A DNA stretch of 64,000 bases from contig NC_018942.1 of the NCBI RefSeq assembly GCF_000304475.1, positions 868,001-932,000 of the forward strand, written 5' to 3'. How positions within the stretch are numbered: the stretch's first letter is position 1; each line of letters starts with the position of its first letter. The notes beneath the pieces were generated by a model, which worked only from the letters and a program-made list of their open reading frames with translations, did no database searches and had not been told where the DNA came from. This document shows, piece by piece, positions 31,799 to 41,883 of the stretch. The translations under genes and the position numbers were made by a program. Origin of the DNA: Kazachstania africana CBS 2517 (lineage: Eukaryota; Ascomycota; Saccharomycetes; Saccharomycetales; Saccharomycetaceae).

Positions 31799-32261
31799 TG
31801 GTTCCTCTGTGTATGTCACACTTCTTCAATCCATCAGTAAAAATAGTTTCGAAAGAATAGCTATTTTTATACAAGTCTATATAAAATCGATGCCTTTAGG
31901 GGCAGAGACGCTTGTCGCGATGCCCTGACTGACGCTTAGATATCCCTAAAGCAAATTGATAGAAATATCTCGAATATGACTGAGGCTTCCATCCAGCAAT
32001 GTAAAAACTGAGCTGACGAATTGCAAAGTGAGAGTAGATACGTGAATTTATTCTTCATCACAAAACATTATCAGGTTTCAGGTTGGTGTAGCCACAACGA
32101 AAAAAGGATTTAGGACCAGCATTGCTTGTCTTCAAAAACTTTAGAAATCAGTGCATGAATGGAAAAATGGTAGTACTAGTCATATCCATACTAAGAGTAC
32201 AGAAGATTGTGTTGATAATGTTTTTTCCTACAGTATATCTGGTCACTTCGTAAAAAAAATA
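31799..32261. other. Intergenic between DCV1 and tRNA-Tyr
   Basis: This 463-bp region holds the DCV1 promoter and the tRNA terminator. No other feature is seen. Confidence 0.5.
32252..32259 (-). terminator. Pol III terminator of tRNA-Tyr
   Basis: Eight consecutive T residues on the minus strand, starting 3 nt after the tRNA 3' end. Confidence 0.8.
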
Positions 32262-32353
32262 TCTCCCGGGGGCGAGTCGAACGCCCGATCTCAAGATTAC
32301 TTTGATATTTCACATTACAGTCTTGCGCCTTAAACCAACTTGGCTACCGAGAG
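32262..32353 (-). tRNA. tRNA-Tyr (anticodon GUA) with intron
   Basis: A 92-nt gene. The acceptor stem pairs CTCTCGG with CCGGGAG, followed by discriminator A. The anticodon arm reads GACTGTAA, giving GUA. A 17-nt intron (32298-32314) follows the nucleotide 3' of the purine next to the anticodon, the standard position. Removing it leaves 75 nt. The B box is CGTTCGACTCG. Yeast tRNA-Tyr genes are always interrupted; this intron is a few bases longer than the S. cerevisiae one as I remember it. Confidence 0.96.
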
Positions 32354-33321
32354 CTTAATTGTTGTGTTCTTAGTTTTAATAGAGTCGTACCAAGTCTGAA
32401 TTTCCAGTCATCTTCAACTACCTAAAAGGACAAGTAATGGGGGTATAGTCGACCTCTGCTTATGTATGGTTAGCAACCATTAATTGTGAGGCATATAGGT
32501 CTATACGCACGTGATTGTTGTCAGCCAGTTTGCGCCACAAAAAGATTATTTTAATTCACTTAATTTCTGTCTGACCGTGGCTACTTATAGCCAGCTAATA
32601 AGCCAAAGTCAATGGGGGATCTTCTCAAAACGTGACATTTTTATTTGTTGGTCATTTTAAGGTAATATTAATCACCAGAGCTACCAGCAGTGAAAATCGA
32701 ACTTGTTTATCCAAATTATTCTGAAGTTACGGTTCTTCTATTCCTTGTACGTGTATGAAATGAGAAGCTAATTCTAATGAAAAGCTGTGGTTACGTTACA
32801 TTATACTTTATCTGTATGGATTGTGCGTCATAAAAGTTCCTTCAGTGACATTTCCAGTCACTGGTAAATTCTTTTGCAATCACTTTTTAGCTTCTTCACA
32901 AAATCTAGCGATATTCAGATTCTAAGTTGGGCTTCACTTCTCAAATGGAGTATATATTTGCACTACTCACCTGGACTAAATAATAAAAAACATTTTCTTT
33001 TTAATTTTTCATTCTAAAACTAAACCTCTCAAGGACAAGACGATAAAACTATTGGGCAACTTATGGAATTAGAATTTTTTTAGCCACGTAACATAGAACT
33101 AAATTTACCACCAAGAAATAAAAAACTTAGACCACTAACACTATTGAATGCAAGAGATCACGTAATGGTTAAGTCATATATCTTTTATTCGAATACTCCA
33201 TTTAAGCATATATCAAATGAAATTTGAAGCATATTTTTATTACAGGAGGCGAGCAAAAAAAAGTCAAAGCAGTAAAATAGGAAAGAAACAAGAATCTTCT
33301 AGGGAAGGTGGTGTGAAAACA
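32354..33321. other. Intergenic upstream of MIC19
   Basis: This 968-bp AT-rich region contains no convincing gene. An ATG at 33217 is in frame with MIC19 and would add 35 residues, but the extension is basic and would bury the N-terminal MGS motif. No LTR remnant is recognised next to tRNA-Tyr. Confidence 0.5.
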
Positions 33322-33777
33322 ATGGGATCGCAATCTTCAAAATCTAGACTTGACTCATTTCACATTGAACTTTCAGAAGAGTTTCTTTCAAAACTGAACA
33401 ACTCCGATGACACAGATTTCTCGAGGAGGGAGAAACTACACAAATATATAGAAGAAAGGATAAGTGACAGATTAGCTGAGATAGAAAAATTAACTTTGTC
33501 TGACTTTAATGAAAAACTCGAAAATGACTTACTGAAAACTGATGCAGATAGTGACACTACCCTAAGTTCCAAGATTTTAGATGAAAAGATTAATAATCTC
33601 AATACAAAAATACAGTTGTTCGAGAGCCTCGACAAGGACAGAAAGATAAAATTTATCGAAAGTGATAAGGACGACATTAAAAATAAATTAACTCAATGTT
33701 TGCTGGAAAACAAGGGTAAACCTTTGAATTGTTATGAGCTTATGCAACAGTTCAAGCAGTTGGTATCGAATCAATGA
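33322..33777 (+). CDS. AIM13: MICOS complex subunit Mic19
   Basis: The product has 151 residues from MGSQSSK. I chose this start because Mic19 proteins begin with a myristoylation-type MGxxxSK sequence and because the S. cerevisiae protein starts the same way; the upstream in-frame ATG at 33217 would hide it. A charged coiled-coil middle is followed by a CHCH-like end, C126 and C137 in TQCLLENKGKPLNCYEL, which fits a single conserved cysteine pair. Mic19 stabilises crista junctions in the mitochondrial inner membrane. The gene converges on UBP6 with 69 bp between, as YFR011C does with YFR010W. Confidence 0.88.
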   Translation: MGSQSSKSRLDSFHIELSEEFLSKLNNSDDTDFSRREKLHKYIEERISDRLAEIEKLTLSDFNEKLENDLLKTDADSDTTLSSKILDEKINNLNTKIQLFESLDKDRKIKFIESDKDDIKNKLTQCLLENKGKPLNCYELMQQFKQLVSNQ

Positions 33778-33846
33778 TTCCCTGTAACTACATTCCTCAT
33801 ATAAACTGTATTTAAAAAAATTTATATATTCTATTCGAAATGATAC

Positions 33847-35437
33847 TTACAAGCCCAATCCTTTATACATCAAAATCAAAGCGCTATCATTTTCACCTCC
33901 ACCGGCTAAAGATTCAATTTTTTCCTTTTCAATTATACTGACCTTATCATCATTGAATTTATACCAAATGTTTTCGTCATTTTCATCTCTAATAAAAGCT
34001 TGGTAATGACCAGATTCCGAATTGGCACCTTGATGCGTAATGATACCTACCAAGTCATATACAGATGATGGATTCTCACCCGTTTGTAGATTTTCGGGGA
34101 AATGCTTTTTGAATTCTTGCTTCCAATGCTCGTGTTCGCTTTCCTGAATAGCTTTCTTGGTCTCAAATTCTTCTCTTGGTGTCATCACAACGTCTTCTTC
34201 AGAATTATTATTATTATTATTCATCTTACGTCTCTTTATTTCACGCTCCTTTTCATTTTTCTCTTTTTCAACTTTTCTTAATTCTTCACGTACTGTAATC
34301 TTTTCTTGTTGATATTCAGAGGTTAAAAGATCTGTAACATCTAATTGAAATGGGAAAACCACTTTACGTAAAATTTTAGATTTTTTGCCACTCGATTTTT
34401 TCCAGTAAAATCTTACGTACTGAACAGTTAGAAATTTTGGCAATTTTGTAATTTCCTTTTCAACAGAATAAAGGGAATTCATTCCTGTTATTTCAGATCT
34501 TTTTTCGATCTTTTCCTTCAAAGATTCAATGAGTCCATTTTTCAAAAAATTGGTAGTACCAGAAATGTGACATTGTAATTTTAGATCATTTTCACCTTCT
34601 CTGACAGATAAATCACTCTCATTGTTAGTGTCCTTTATTGTTGTTCTGAATTGGATTCTGAAATCATCAGTAAATTTGTCACCAAATACAATTCCCATGG
34701 AATGAAATAATTGTGTCAATAATTCTTCAGCATCTTGTTGTTTATAAAATCCCGATTGTGGGTCACGCTCTGCAAATTGCGGGTATGTTTTTCTTAACGC
34801 ATTTAATAATACAACAGGCATAACTGATTTGAAGCTTTTATTTTTCAAACCTTCAAAACAACGCTTTAACTCCGTAACCAACTTGATATGTGTTTCGTTC
34901 TCTCCGTTTTTATCATTATTTATTGAAACATCAAAGTTTAACACAGCATCTCTTAAATCATCAATTCTATACAATGCTTGTAAAGTAGCATTTAAGTAAC
35001 ATGTATTTCCCATATTCTTGAAGCCAATTGGTATATCATTGAATTGTTGAACTTGCTGTTCAGGTGTTAAATCTTCAATAAAGTGATTTTGAGATTTAGG
35101 CTTTGAAACTAAATTTGCATCAGGAGTACCTAAAAGCATAATATTTGAACCCGGCTTGATGATCTCAGATAAATTCTTTATGCTGTCATCGGTTAGACCA
35201 CCTTTAACCATATATTTTTGACGGGAAATAGGAACTTTAGTTAACTCCTCAACCTGGGACTTCAAGTCACCGGCAGTGTCCTCATCGTTCAACTTAATTG
35301 GATAAATAACGCCAGCATGTTTGATATTAACTAAGGAAAAGCAGTCGTTTTTTGGAAGATGTTAGTAAAAGAGGTTAAAACTAAACAGCATCCTAGGCAA
35401 TTTTATGTAAAACTCACATACATTCGAAAGAGCTCAT
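33847..35437 (-). CDS. UBP6: Proteasome-associated ubiquitin-specific protease, spliced
   Basis: Spliced CDS, minus strand: exon 1 35437..35422 and exon 2 35330..33847, giving 499 residues, the length of the S. cerevisiae enzyme. Splicing supplies MSSFEF-NIKHAG, which begins the N-terminal ubiquitin-like domain (about 1-75) that docks on proteasome subunit Rpn1. The catalytic domain follows, with Cys116 in [13 protein letters not shown] and the His box in [12 protein letters not shown]. Ubp6 removes ubiquitin from substrates at the proteasome and recycles it. Without the intron the UBL would lack its first strand and the frame would start without ATG. A lysine/glutamate-rich insert lies at about 350-400. 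Confidence 0.95.
35331..35421 (-). other. Spliceosomal intron of UBP6
   Basis: A 91-bp intron on the minus strand. The 5' site is GTATGT (35421-35416), the branch point a perfect TACTAAC (35367-35361), and the 3' site TTAG ending at 35331. It follows a 16-nt first exon and lies after the first base of codon 6. Confidence 0.9.
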
Positions 35438-35586
35438 TTTAATGGTGTAGTAGATTCTGATGAGCGATCAAATTAAGAAACTGAAACAAAAGTTCTCTAC
35501 TGCTGATACACTCTAAACGTTCCCGTTGGTGGCAAAACTTATAGACCCATATCTAGCTTTTTTTCGACTGGTCTTAAAAAAGTTCA

Positions 35587-35593
35587 TTACCCG
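35587..35593 (+). promoter_or_regulatory. Candidate Reb1 site upstream of UBP6
   Basis: A TTACCCG match 150 bp upstream of the UBP6 start codon. Confidence 0.42.
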
Positions 35594-35947
35594 GAAAATA
35601 GCTTCGAAATAATATTTAATAGAGATCATCAGATTCTTCTATAAAATCGAGTGAAATCAAGCTGAACTATCTCTCAGTGGAAAATTAGCCCAAACACCGA
35701 ATCTGCCAAAAGGTACAGCATTTGGTTTATATGGAACTTTTCTTATAGGTTGGCTGAAAGGATTGTCCGTGAAAATGATCGAACAATGATATAAGTGACG
35801 CTCAATTATCAACAGCATCTGGCATATTGACACTCCATTGGTACGACCCACCCATATTATCGAAATGTCTTAATGTTTTTGATCCCAGTGGTGCTTAATT
35901 AGTACTATTACGGAACACACGGGGGAACGAATACCTGCTGAAAGTTG

Positions 35948-35960
35948 CCCCCCCCCCCCC
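35948..35960 (+). repeat. Homopolymer of 13 C
   Basis: Thirteen consecutive C residues in an otherwise AT-rich promoter. Tracts of this base are rare in such genomes and its length may be uncertain in the assembly. Confidence 0.9.
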
Positions 35961-36092
35961 AATAAAGAGTCCTTTCGGTCCCCAACAATGATGTCAAGTG
36001 ATTTGTTCCACAATGGTTGCTGGCTTGTTGACTCTTCGTCTGTTTATCAACATTAGAAAAGCATGGGCGGCTATTTCTGTTTAATCTGATGG

Positions 36093-36099
36093 CGGGTAA
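36093..36099 (-). promoter_or_regulatory. Candidate Reb1 site upstream of DIS3
   Basis: CGGGTAA on the given strand, about 155 bp before the DIS3 start. Two such sites in one divergent promoter make function more likely. Confidence 0.42.
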
Positions 36100-36137
36100 T
36101 GGCTTCGAGAATTCGACCGGGTTATTCTCGATTTTAT

Positions 36138-36204
36138 GACAAAATTTTTGTCCAGATCGGCAAGAAAAATACAAGAGTTGGGCCCATCCAGATTTATCTC
36201 ATCG
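36138..36204 (+). promoter_or_regulatory. Candidate RRPE and PAC elements of DIS3
   Basis: AAAATTTTT at 36141-36149 resembles the RRPE element, and CTCATCG at 36198-36204 is the core of the PAC element in reverse. The order and spacing are typical of yeast ribosome-biogenesis promoters, to which exosome genes belong. Neither match is full-length. Confidence 0.4.
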
Positions 36205-36254
36205 TCAAATTTCTATTCATTATCTATCTTACAGTGAATTGAGTTATTGTGAAA

Positions 36255-39200
36255 ATGTCAACCCAAACTGTGCTAGCAGGTAGAAAGAGATTATCTGAAG
36301 GCCTGACAGTAACGCAGAAGGTTTTTGTCAGATCACGCAATGGTGGCGCTACAAAAATTGTTAGAGAACATTATTTAAGAAATGATATTCCATGCTTCTC
36401 AAAAGCGTGCACTGAATGTTCTAAAATTCTAGTCCCCGATGCTAATGACAAACTACCAACATTTGTATTATCTGAAAACCCTGCCAAATTAGGAAAATTA
36501 GGTAAACATTACGTAGTGGTAGATACCAACATTGTGTTACTTGCCATGGACCTCTTAGAAAATCCAAATTGTTTCTTCGATGTAATCGTTCCCCAAATTG
36601 TTTTAGACGAAGTTAGAAACAGATCGTATCCTGTCTATACAAGATTGAGAAATTTATGTGGAGCTAATGATGATACCAAAAGATTTATTGTATTTCATAA
36701 TGAGTTTCATGAAATGACTTATGTGAATAGGAAACCTGAGGAAAGCATTAACGATAGAAATGATAGAGCTATCAGAAAAACGTGTGAATGGTATGCAAAT
36801 CATTTGAAGGACCAAGGAATCAATATTGTCCTCCTTACAAATGATCGTCTCAACAGAGAATCTGTAACTAAAAAAGACAACTTTATTACAAAGAGTTTGT
36901 ATCAATATGCAGATACTCTTCCAAATAGTGATGAAATCAAAGATTTAATTCCAAATTATGACTTAACTGACACAACTAACAATGAGATAGCAAAAGAGGA
37001 TTTGGCTGAATTTACATACCCGGAATATTATTCTCAAGCAAGAATTTTAGGTGGTTTAAAAAGTGGTGTACTGTACCAAGGTAATGTGCAAATTTCCGAA
37101 TATAATTTCTTGGAAGGCTCTGTTACTTTACCAAGATTTTCTAAACCCGTGTTAATAGTAGGACAAGAAAATCTGAACAGAGCATTCAACGGAGATCAAG
37201 TTATCGTTGAATTGTTACCACAATCTGAATGGAAGGCTCCATCTTCTATTGCATTGGATTCTGAACATTTTGATGTTAATGATAACCCTGATATAGATGA
37301 AGAAAGTGAAGAAAATGTCAACCAAAATGGTGGTGCCTCAATAATTTCCGATAAGCAACGTAGACTACTAGCAAAAGATGCTATATTGGCCCAAAAAGCC
37401 AAAAAAGTTCAGCCAACTGCTAGAGTTGTAGGAATTACCAGAAGATCATGGAGACTTTATGTTGGTCAGATTGCACCAAACTCCGTTGACTTGCAAAGTA
37501 ACGGAACTCAAAATGTATTCGTCATTTTAATGGACAAGTGCTTGCCAAAGATTAGAATACGTACGAGACGTGCTAATGAATTATTAGATAAAAGAATCGT
37601 TATCGCAGTAGACGACTGGCCAGCTACCCATAAATATCCTTTAGGCCATTTCGTCAGAGATTTAGGTGGAATTGAAACGGTAGAAGCAGAGACGGAAGCA
37701 CTATTATTAGAACACGATGTTGAATATAGACCATTTTCCAGGAAAGTTTTAGAATGTTTGCCTGCTGAAGGCCATGACTGGAAGACTCCTTCCAATATAA
37801 AGGATCCCGAGGCACTCGCCAATGATCCATTATTAGCAAAGAGAACAGATTTGAGAGATAAGTTGATTTGTAGTATTGATCCTCCTGGATGTGTAGATAT
37901 CGATGATGCTTTGCATGCAAAACGATTACCGAACGGAAACTGGGAAGTGGGTGTACATATTGCTGATGTGACGCATTTTGTAAAACCAGGTACAGCTTTA
38001 GACGCGGAAGGCGCCTCCAGAGGTACATCAGTTTATCTTGTTGACAAACGTATTGATATGCTTCCAATGCTATTAGGTACTGACTTATGTTCTTTAAAAC
38101 CTTATGTTGATAGATTTGCTTTCTCTGTTATTTGGGAATTGAATGAAGATGCAGATATTGTCAACGTCGACTTCACAAAATCAGTGATAAGGTCAAGAGA
38201 AGCATTTTCTTACGAACAAGCTCAAGTACGAATTGATGATTCAAACCAGAAGGATGAACTTACTTTAGGTATGAGAGCTTTACTACATTTATCCAAAAAG
38301 CTAAAGCAAAAGAGATTAGATGCAGGTGCATTAAATTTAGCATCCCCAGAAGTAAAAGTTCATATGGACAGCGAAACATCCGATCCAGGTGAGGTGGAAA
38401 TAAAAAAGCTTCTGGCTACCAATTCTTTAGTCGAAGAATTTATGTTACTAGCAAATATTTCCGTAGCGAGAAAGATATATGATGCTTTCCCTCAAACCGC
38501 TATGTTAAGACGTCATGCTGCACCACCATCTACCAATTTTGAATTACTAAACGAAATGTTGCATCAACGTAAGAACATGACAATATCACTAGAATCGTCA
38601 AAAGCTTTGGCAGATTCGTTAGATAGATGTATCGACCCTCAGGACGCATACTTCAACACTTTAGTACGTATTATGTCTACTCGTTGTATGATGGCCGCCC
38701 AATATTTTTATTCCGGTGCCTATTCGTATCCTGACTTCAAGCATTATGGTTTAGCCGTCGATATTTATACCCATTTCACATCTCCAATTAGACGTTACTG
38801 TGACGTTGTTGCGCATAGACAATTAGCTGCAGCTATTGATTACGAGCCATTGAGTTTAATGCACAGGGACAAAAATAAGATGGACATGGTATGCAGAAAT
38901 ATCAACAAAAAGCACAGAAATGCACAATTTGCCGGTAGAGCAAGTATTGAGTACTATGTTGGACAAGTTATGAGAAATAATGAATCGGTGGAAACAGGTT
39001 ATGTCATTAAAGTGTTCAACAATGGTATTGTTGTATTGGTTCCCAAATTTGGTGTTGAAGGTTTGATTAGATTAGAAAATTTGGCGGATGATGTAAATGC
39101 CGCTCAATTTGATGAAGTTGAATTCAAACTATCATTCACAGCAAAGGGTAGCGGTGAAAAGAAAAATATTCATGTTTTTGACAAGGTTGAAGTTGAAGTT

Positions 39201-39257
39201 AAATCAGTGCTAGATCCTGTTACCAGCAAACGTAAAGCTGAGTTACTATTAAAATGA
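36255..39257 (+). CDS. DIS3: Catalytic subunit of the RNA exosome
   Basis: The product has 1000 residues from ATG 36255; the two codons before it start with GTG. The N-terminus has a CR3-type cysteine cluster (CFSKACTEC), then a PIN endonuclease domain at about 80-220 with VVDTN and NDRNDRAIR acidic residues. Two cold-shock-like domains follow. The RNB exonuclease domain carries [14 protein letters not shown] at about 543-555, whose aspartates bind the catalytic metals. The C-terminus holds an S1 domain ([19 protein letters not shown]). Dis3/Rrp44 is the 3'-5' exonuclease and endonuclease of the exosome. In S. cerevisiae it is YOL021C on another chromosome; here it lies between UBP6 and GCN20. 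Confidence 0.98.
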   Translation: MSTQTVLAGRKRLSEGLTVTQKVFVRSRNGGATKIVREHYLRNDIPCFSKACTECSKILVPDANDKLPTFVLSENPAKLGKLGKHYVVVDTNIVLLAMDLLENPNCFFDVIVPQIVLDEVRNRSYPVYTRLRNLCGANDDTKRFIVFHNEFHEMTYVNRKPEESINDRNDRAIRKTCEWYANHLKDQGINIVLLTNDRLNRESVTKKDNFITKSLYQYADTLPNSDEIKDLIPNYDLTDTTNNEIAKEDLAEFTYPEYYSQARILGGLKSGVLYQGNVQISEYNFLEGSVTLPRFSKPVLIVGQENLNRAFNGDQVIVELLPQSEWKAPSSIALDSEHFDVNDNPDIDEESEENVNQNGGASIISDKQRRLLAKDAILAQKAKKVQPTARVVGITRRSWRLYVGQIAPNSVDLQSNGTQNVFVILMDKCLPKIRIRTRRANELLDKRIVIAVDDWPATHKYPLGHFVRDLGGIETVEAETEALLLEHDVEYRPFSRKVLECLPAEGHDWKTPSNIKDPEALANDPLLAKRTDLRDKLICSIDPPGCVDIDDALHAKRLPNGNWEVGVHIADVTHFVKPGTALDAEGASRGTSVYLVDKRIDMLPMLLGTDLCSLKPYVDRFAFSVIWELNEDADIVNVDFTKSVIRSREAFSYEQAQVRIDDSNQKDELTLGMRALLHLSKKLKQKRLDAGALNLASPEVKVHMDSETSDPGEVEIKKLLATNSLVEEFMLLANISVARKIYDAFPQTAMLRRHAAPPSTNFELLNEMLHQRKNMTISLESSKALADSLDRCIDPQDAYFNTLVRIMSTRCMMAAQYFYSGAYSYPDFKHYGLAVDIYTHFTSPIRRYCDVVAHRQLAAAIDYEPLSLMHRDKNKMDMVCRNINKKHRNAQFAGRASIEYYVGQVMRNNESVETGYVIKVFNNGIVVLVPKFGVEGLIRLENLADDVNAAQFDEVEFKLSFTAKGSGEKKNIHVFDKVEVEVKSVLDPVTSKRKAELLLK

Positions 39258-39384
39258 GGGCTGAAACATTCTAGTATCATTTGTATAATATGTAGAGGAT
39301 AAATACTACCATTCTTAAATAAATAATTTTAAATAATGCTCCACTAAATCGACTAATAAATTTATAATAATATTATAAAACGGT

Positions 39385-41643
39385 TTAATGCTTCTTGACA
39401 ACACCAGCATCGTTAGCCAGCGATATGATATGATCTCTGTAATCGTAAATAGAACCACCGAATTTTTTAACTGTACCTTCTTCAGAAACCCAAATTTCAT
39501 TACAGACACTATTAATGACAGAAATATCGTGAGAAACCATCAGAACACCACCTGAAAAGTTTTTCAACGCATCGATCAAGGCATCAAGACCAGTAGTGTC
39601 TAAATGATTGGAAGGTTCATCCAAAATTAAAATATGAGGATTATTCAAACATAAAGCGGCAAAAGCTACACGAGACTTCTGACCACCAGATAGTAATTGC
39701 ATTTTTTGTAAACCCAAACTACCAGTGATACCAAAAGCACCCAAATGACGTCTGTATTCTTCATCATTTTTACCTGGGAAAGTTTTTGACATCCAGTCTA
39801 CAGCTGACGTTGTCAGGTCCATAGAATCAACATGATGTTGGGTAAAATAGCCTATACGTAGTCTACCGTTTCTAGAGACATAACCTTGTAGAGGTCTCAA
39901 TTGCTCCATCATCACCTTCAATAATGTTGTTTTACCACAACCATTTGCACCTACCAATGCGATTCTAGAATCCATTTGGACATCCAAATTAACATCCTTT
40001 AACAACAAATTTTTTTCATCATAACCGAAGGAAACATCTTGTAATTGAATAATTGGTGGAGACAGTTTTTCACATTCTGGGAAATGAAATGTGACGCTTT
40101 TGTCTTCTTCAGGCGGTTCCAATACTGGTAATTTTTCAAGTTTTTTAATTCTTGATTGTGCTTCTTGTGATTTAGCTGCATTGTATCTATACTTATCGAT
40201 GAATTCTTGTAGATGCTTTCTGTAAGCCATTTGATTTTCATATTCCTTTTGAGCATTCTTTCTACGTTCCTCTTTTGTTTTATAGAATGTATCGAAATCT
40301 TGACCCCTGTAGTAATCCAATCTTTCGTTATGTTGATATATGATGTCGGTTGCAACTTCATTTAAAAATGCACGGTCATGGGAAACGACTAAAAGAGTTG
40401 CGGGGTATGTCTTTAAATATTCTGAAAGATACGCAATAGATGGAACATCCAACATATTAGAAGGTTCATCTAATAACAGAAGATCAGGTTGACAAAATAG
40501 AGCTCTCGCTAAAGATAATCTCATTCTCCAACCACCGGAGAAAGAGTTTGTTGGTTTTTGTTGGGCTTCGGTACTAAAACCTAAACCGTACAAAATAGAG
40601 GCTGCTCTGGCCTCTGCCTTATCAGATTCCATGTCAGCCAATTTTTCAGCAATTTGCATTAAATGGTTATCTAAATCTTGGCTTTCATTATCTAACTTTT
40701 TAATTTCTAAGCTGTCTTCATCGAATTCAGTTCTTAAGTTTTCAATTTCTTTTAATCTTGAGTTGATTTTTGTTTCTTCAGACAATAATTGTTTTCTCCA
40801 CACATCTGCGTCCAAGACACTTTGAAGAGCTAAAGTTTCATCACCTCTTAGTTCTTGTTCAACGTGTAAAATTGAAATATGCTTTGGGACATTTAGTTCT
40901 CTTCTTGATAGGGCTCTCAATAATGTTGATTTACCAATACCGTTTTGACCGACAAGACCGTATCTGCGACCATAACTTAAAGATAAGTTAGTGTCGGATA
41001 GAATTCTTTGACCATCACCGACATATAAGTCAAAAGTGTCAATCTTAATATCTTTGGATTTCCCTGCGCCAGCACCAAAGTCGAGAGGGTTGATTTTCAA
41101 GAAGAAAGAATCATAATCATCATTCTTTTGTTCATCAATCAATTTAGAAGCTTCATATTTGACAAACTTATTATTTCTCTTAGCCACTTTCTTAGCAATT
41201 TTTTGTTCAGCTTTCGCCAATTTTTTCAAATCAACTCTTGTTTCCATTTTTCTACCTGTGTGTTCAATATCACCATTAACACCCAGACGGTCTAGGGATG
41301 CATTAATATTAGCTTTATTGTTATGACTTTGTAAAACATTAATGTCCAATAATCTTTTCGATGTATCACCTGTGATTTCTAATTTAGCTTGATTTTCATT
41401 TAGTTGTAAAGTCAATTGTTGAAGGATATTTTCAGCTAATTCATCAATTTGACTTTTATCAGCACCTGCGTTTACCAATAAGTCACCTACAAAGCTAACC
41501 TCTTCTGGTAAGTTCAACTGTTTACTTTGAACAGAATCGAAAGTCTTCTTGGATAAGTGATTGAAATAACCGACTGCATAATCGGTTACAATCGGATCGA
41601 TTGATGTACTAACTTTGCGAACTTGTGAACCAATAGATGCCAT
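39385..41643 (-). CDS. GCN20: ABC-F protein, activator of Gcn2
   Basis: The product has 752 residues, the length of the S. cerevisiae protein. An N-terminal part of about 190 residues, which in the family binds Gcn1, is followed by two ATP-binding cassettes. Walker A motifs are GQNGIGKST at about 233 and GANGCGKTT at about 564. The signature motifs are FSGGWRMRLSLAR and LSGGQKSRVAF, and the Walker B motifs LLLLDEPSNMLD and LILDEPSNHLD. There are no membrane spans. Gcn20 with Gcn1 works on ribosomes to activate Gcn2 in amino-acid starvation. The gene converges on DIS3 with 127 bp between. Confidence 0.97.
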   Translation of the reverse strand: MASIGSQVRKVSTSIDPIVTDYAVGYFNHLSKKTFDSVQSKQLNLPEEVSFVGDLLVNAGADKSQIDELAENILQQLTLQLNENQAKLEITGDTSKRLLDINVLQSHNNKANINASLDRLGVNGDIEHTGRKMETRVDLKKLAKAEQKIAKKVAKRNNKFVKYEASKLIDEQKNDDYDSFFLKINPLDFGAGAGKSKDIKIDTFDLYVGDGQRILSDTNLSLSYGRRYGLVGQNGIGKSTLLRALSRRELNVPKHISILHVEQELRGDETLALQSVLDADVWRKQLLSEETKINSRLKEIENLRTEFDEDSLEIKKLDNESQDLDNHLMQIAEKLADMESDKAEARAASILYGLGFSTEAQQKPTNSFSGGWRMRLSLARALFCQPDLLLLDEPSNMLDVPSIAYLSEYLKTYPATLLVVSHDRAFLNEVATDIIYQHNERLDYYRGQDFDTFYKTKEERRKNAQKEYENQMAYRKHLQEFIDKYRYNAAKSQEAQSRIKKLEKLPVLEPPEEDKSVTFHFPECEKLSPPIIQLQDVSFGYDEKNLLLKDVNLDVQMDSRIALVGANGCGKTTLLKVMMEQLRPLQGYVSRNGRLRIGYFTQHHVDSMDLTTSAVDWMSKTFPGKNDEEYRRHLGAFGITGSLGLQKMQLLSGGQKSRVAFAALCLNNPHILILDEPSNHLDTTGLDALIDALKNFSGGVLMVSHDISVINSVCNEIWVSEEGTVKKFGGSIYDYRDHIISLANDAGVVKKH

Positions 41644-41786
41644 TATATCACGTTCAATATGATGCTATTATATCAAGAACTGCTTCAATAAACTGTGCTG
41701 AATAGTAAGATGAAGCATTTCAATTTTTTTATCAACGGTCAAAAGAGAAAAAAAAATGTAGCACCTAGAACATCTTGAAATTTTTT

Positions 41787-41792
41787 AAAAAA
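41787..41792 (-). terminator. Pol III terminator of second tRNA-Gly
   Basis: Six T residues on the minus strand, 4 nt after the tRNA 3' end. Confidence 0.75.
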
Positions 41793-41795
41793 TAA

Positions 41796-41866
41796 TGCGC
41801 AAGCCCGGAATCGAACCGGGGGCCCAACGATGGCAACGTTGGATTTTACCACTAAACCACTTGCGC
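41796..41866 (-). tRNA. tRNA-Gly (anticodon GCC), second copy
   Basis: A 71-nt sequence identical to the gene at 20412-20482 but on the other strand. The 17 bp just upstream (toward higher coordinates) match the flank of the first copy at 15 of 17 positions, beyond which the two flanks diverge into LTRs of opposite relative orientation. The synteny match to S. cerevisiae chromosome VI stops at this tRNA. Confidence 0.97.
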
Positions 41867-41883
41867 CTATAACTGTTTTTTAA

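Larger units (their letters stand above)
35438..36254. other. Divergent promoter region of UBP6 and DIS3
   Basis: An 817-bp region between two genes transcribed apart. It contains two Reb1-type sites, an RRPE/PAC-like pair near DIS3, and a run of 13 C residues. A weak ORF on the minus strand (35657-35851) has no ATG start in its longest form. No tRNA is seen. Confidence 0.6.

Noticed and set aside
33217..33321. N-terminal extension of MIC19
   Set aside because: It would bury the MGSQSSK start that fits the family and adds a basic segment of low complexity.
41651..41663. Abf1-like CGT-N5-RTGAY match before GCN20
   Set aside because: It lies only 7 bp before the start codon, an unlikely place for a promoter-bound factor, and chance matches are expected.
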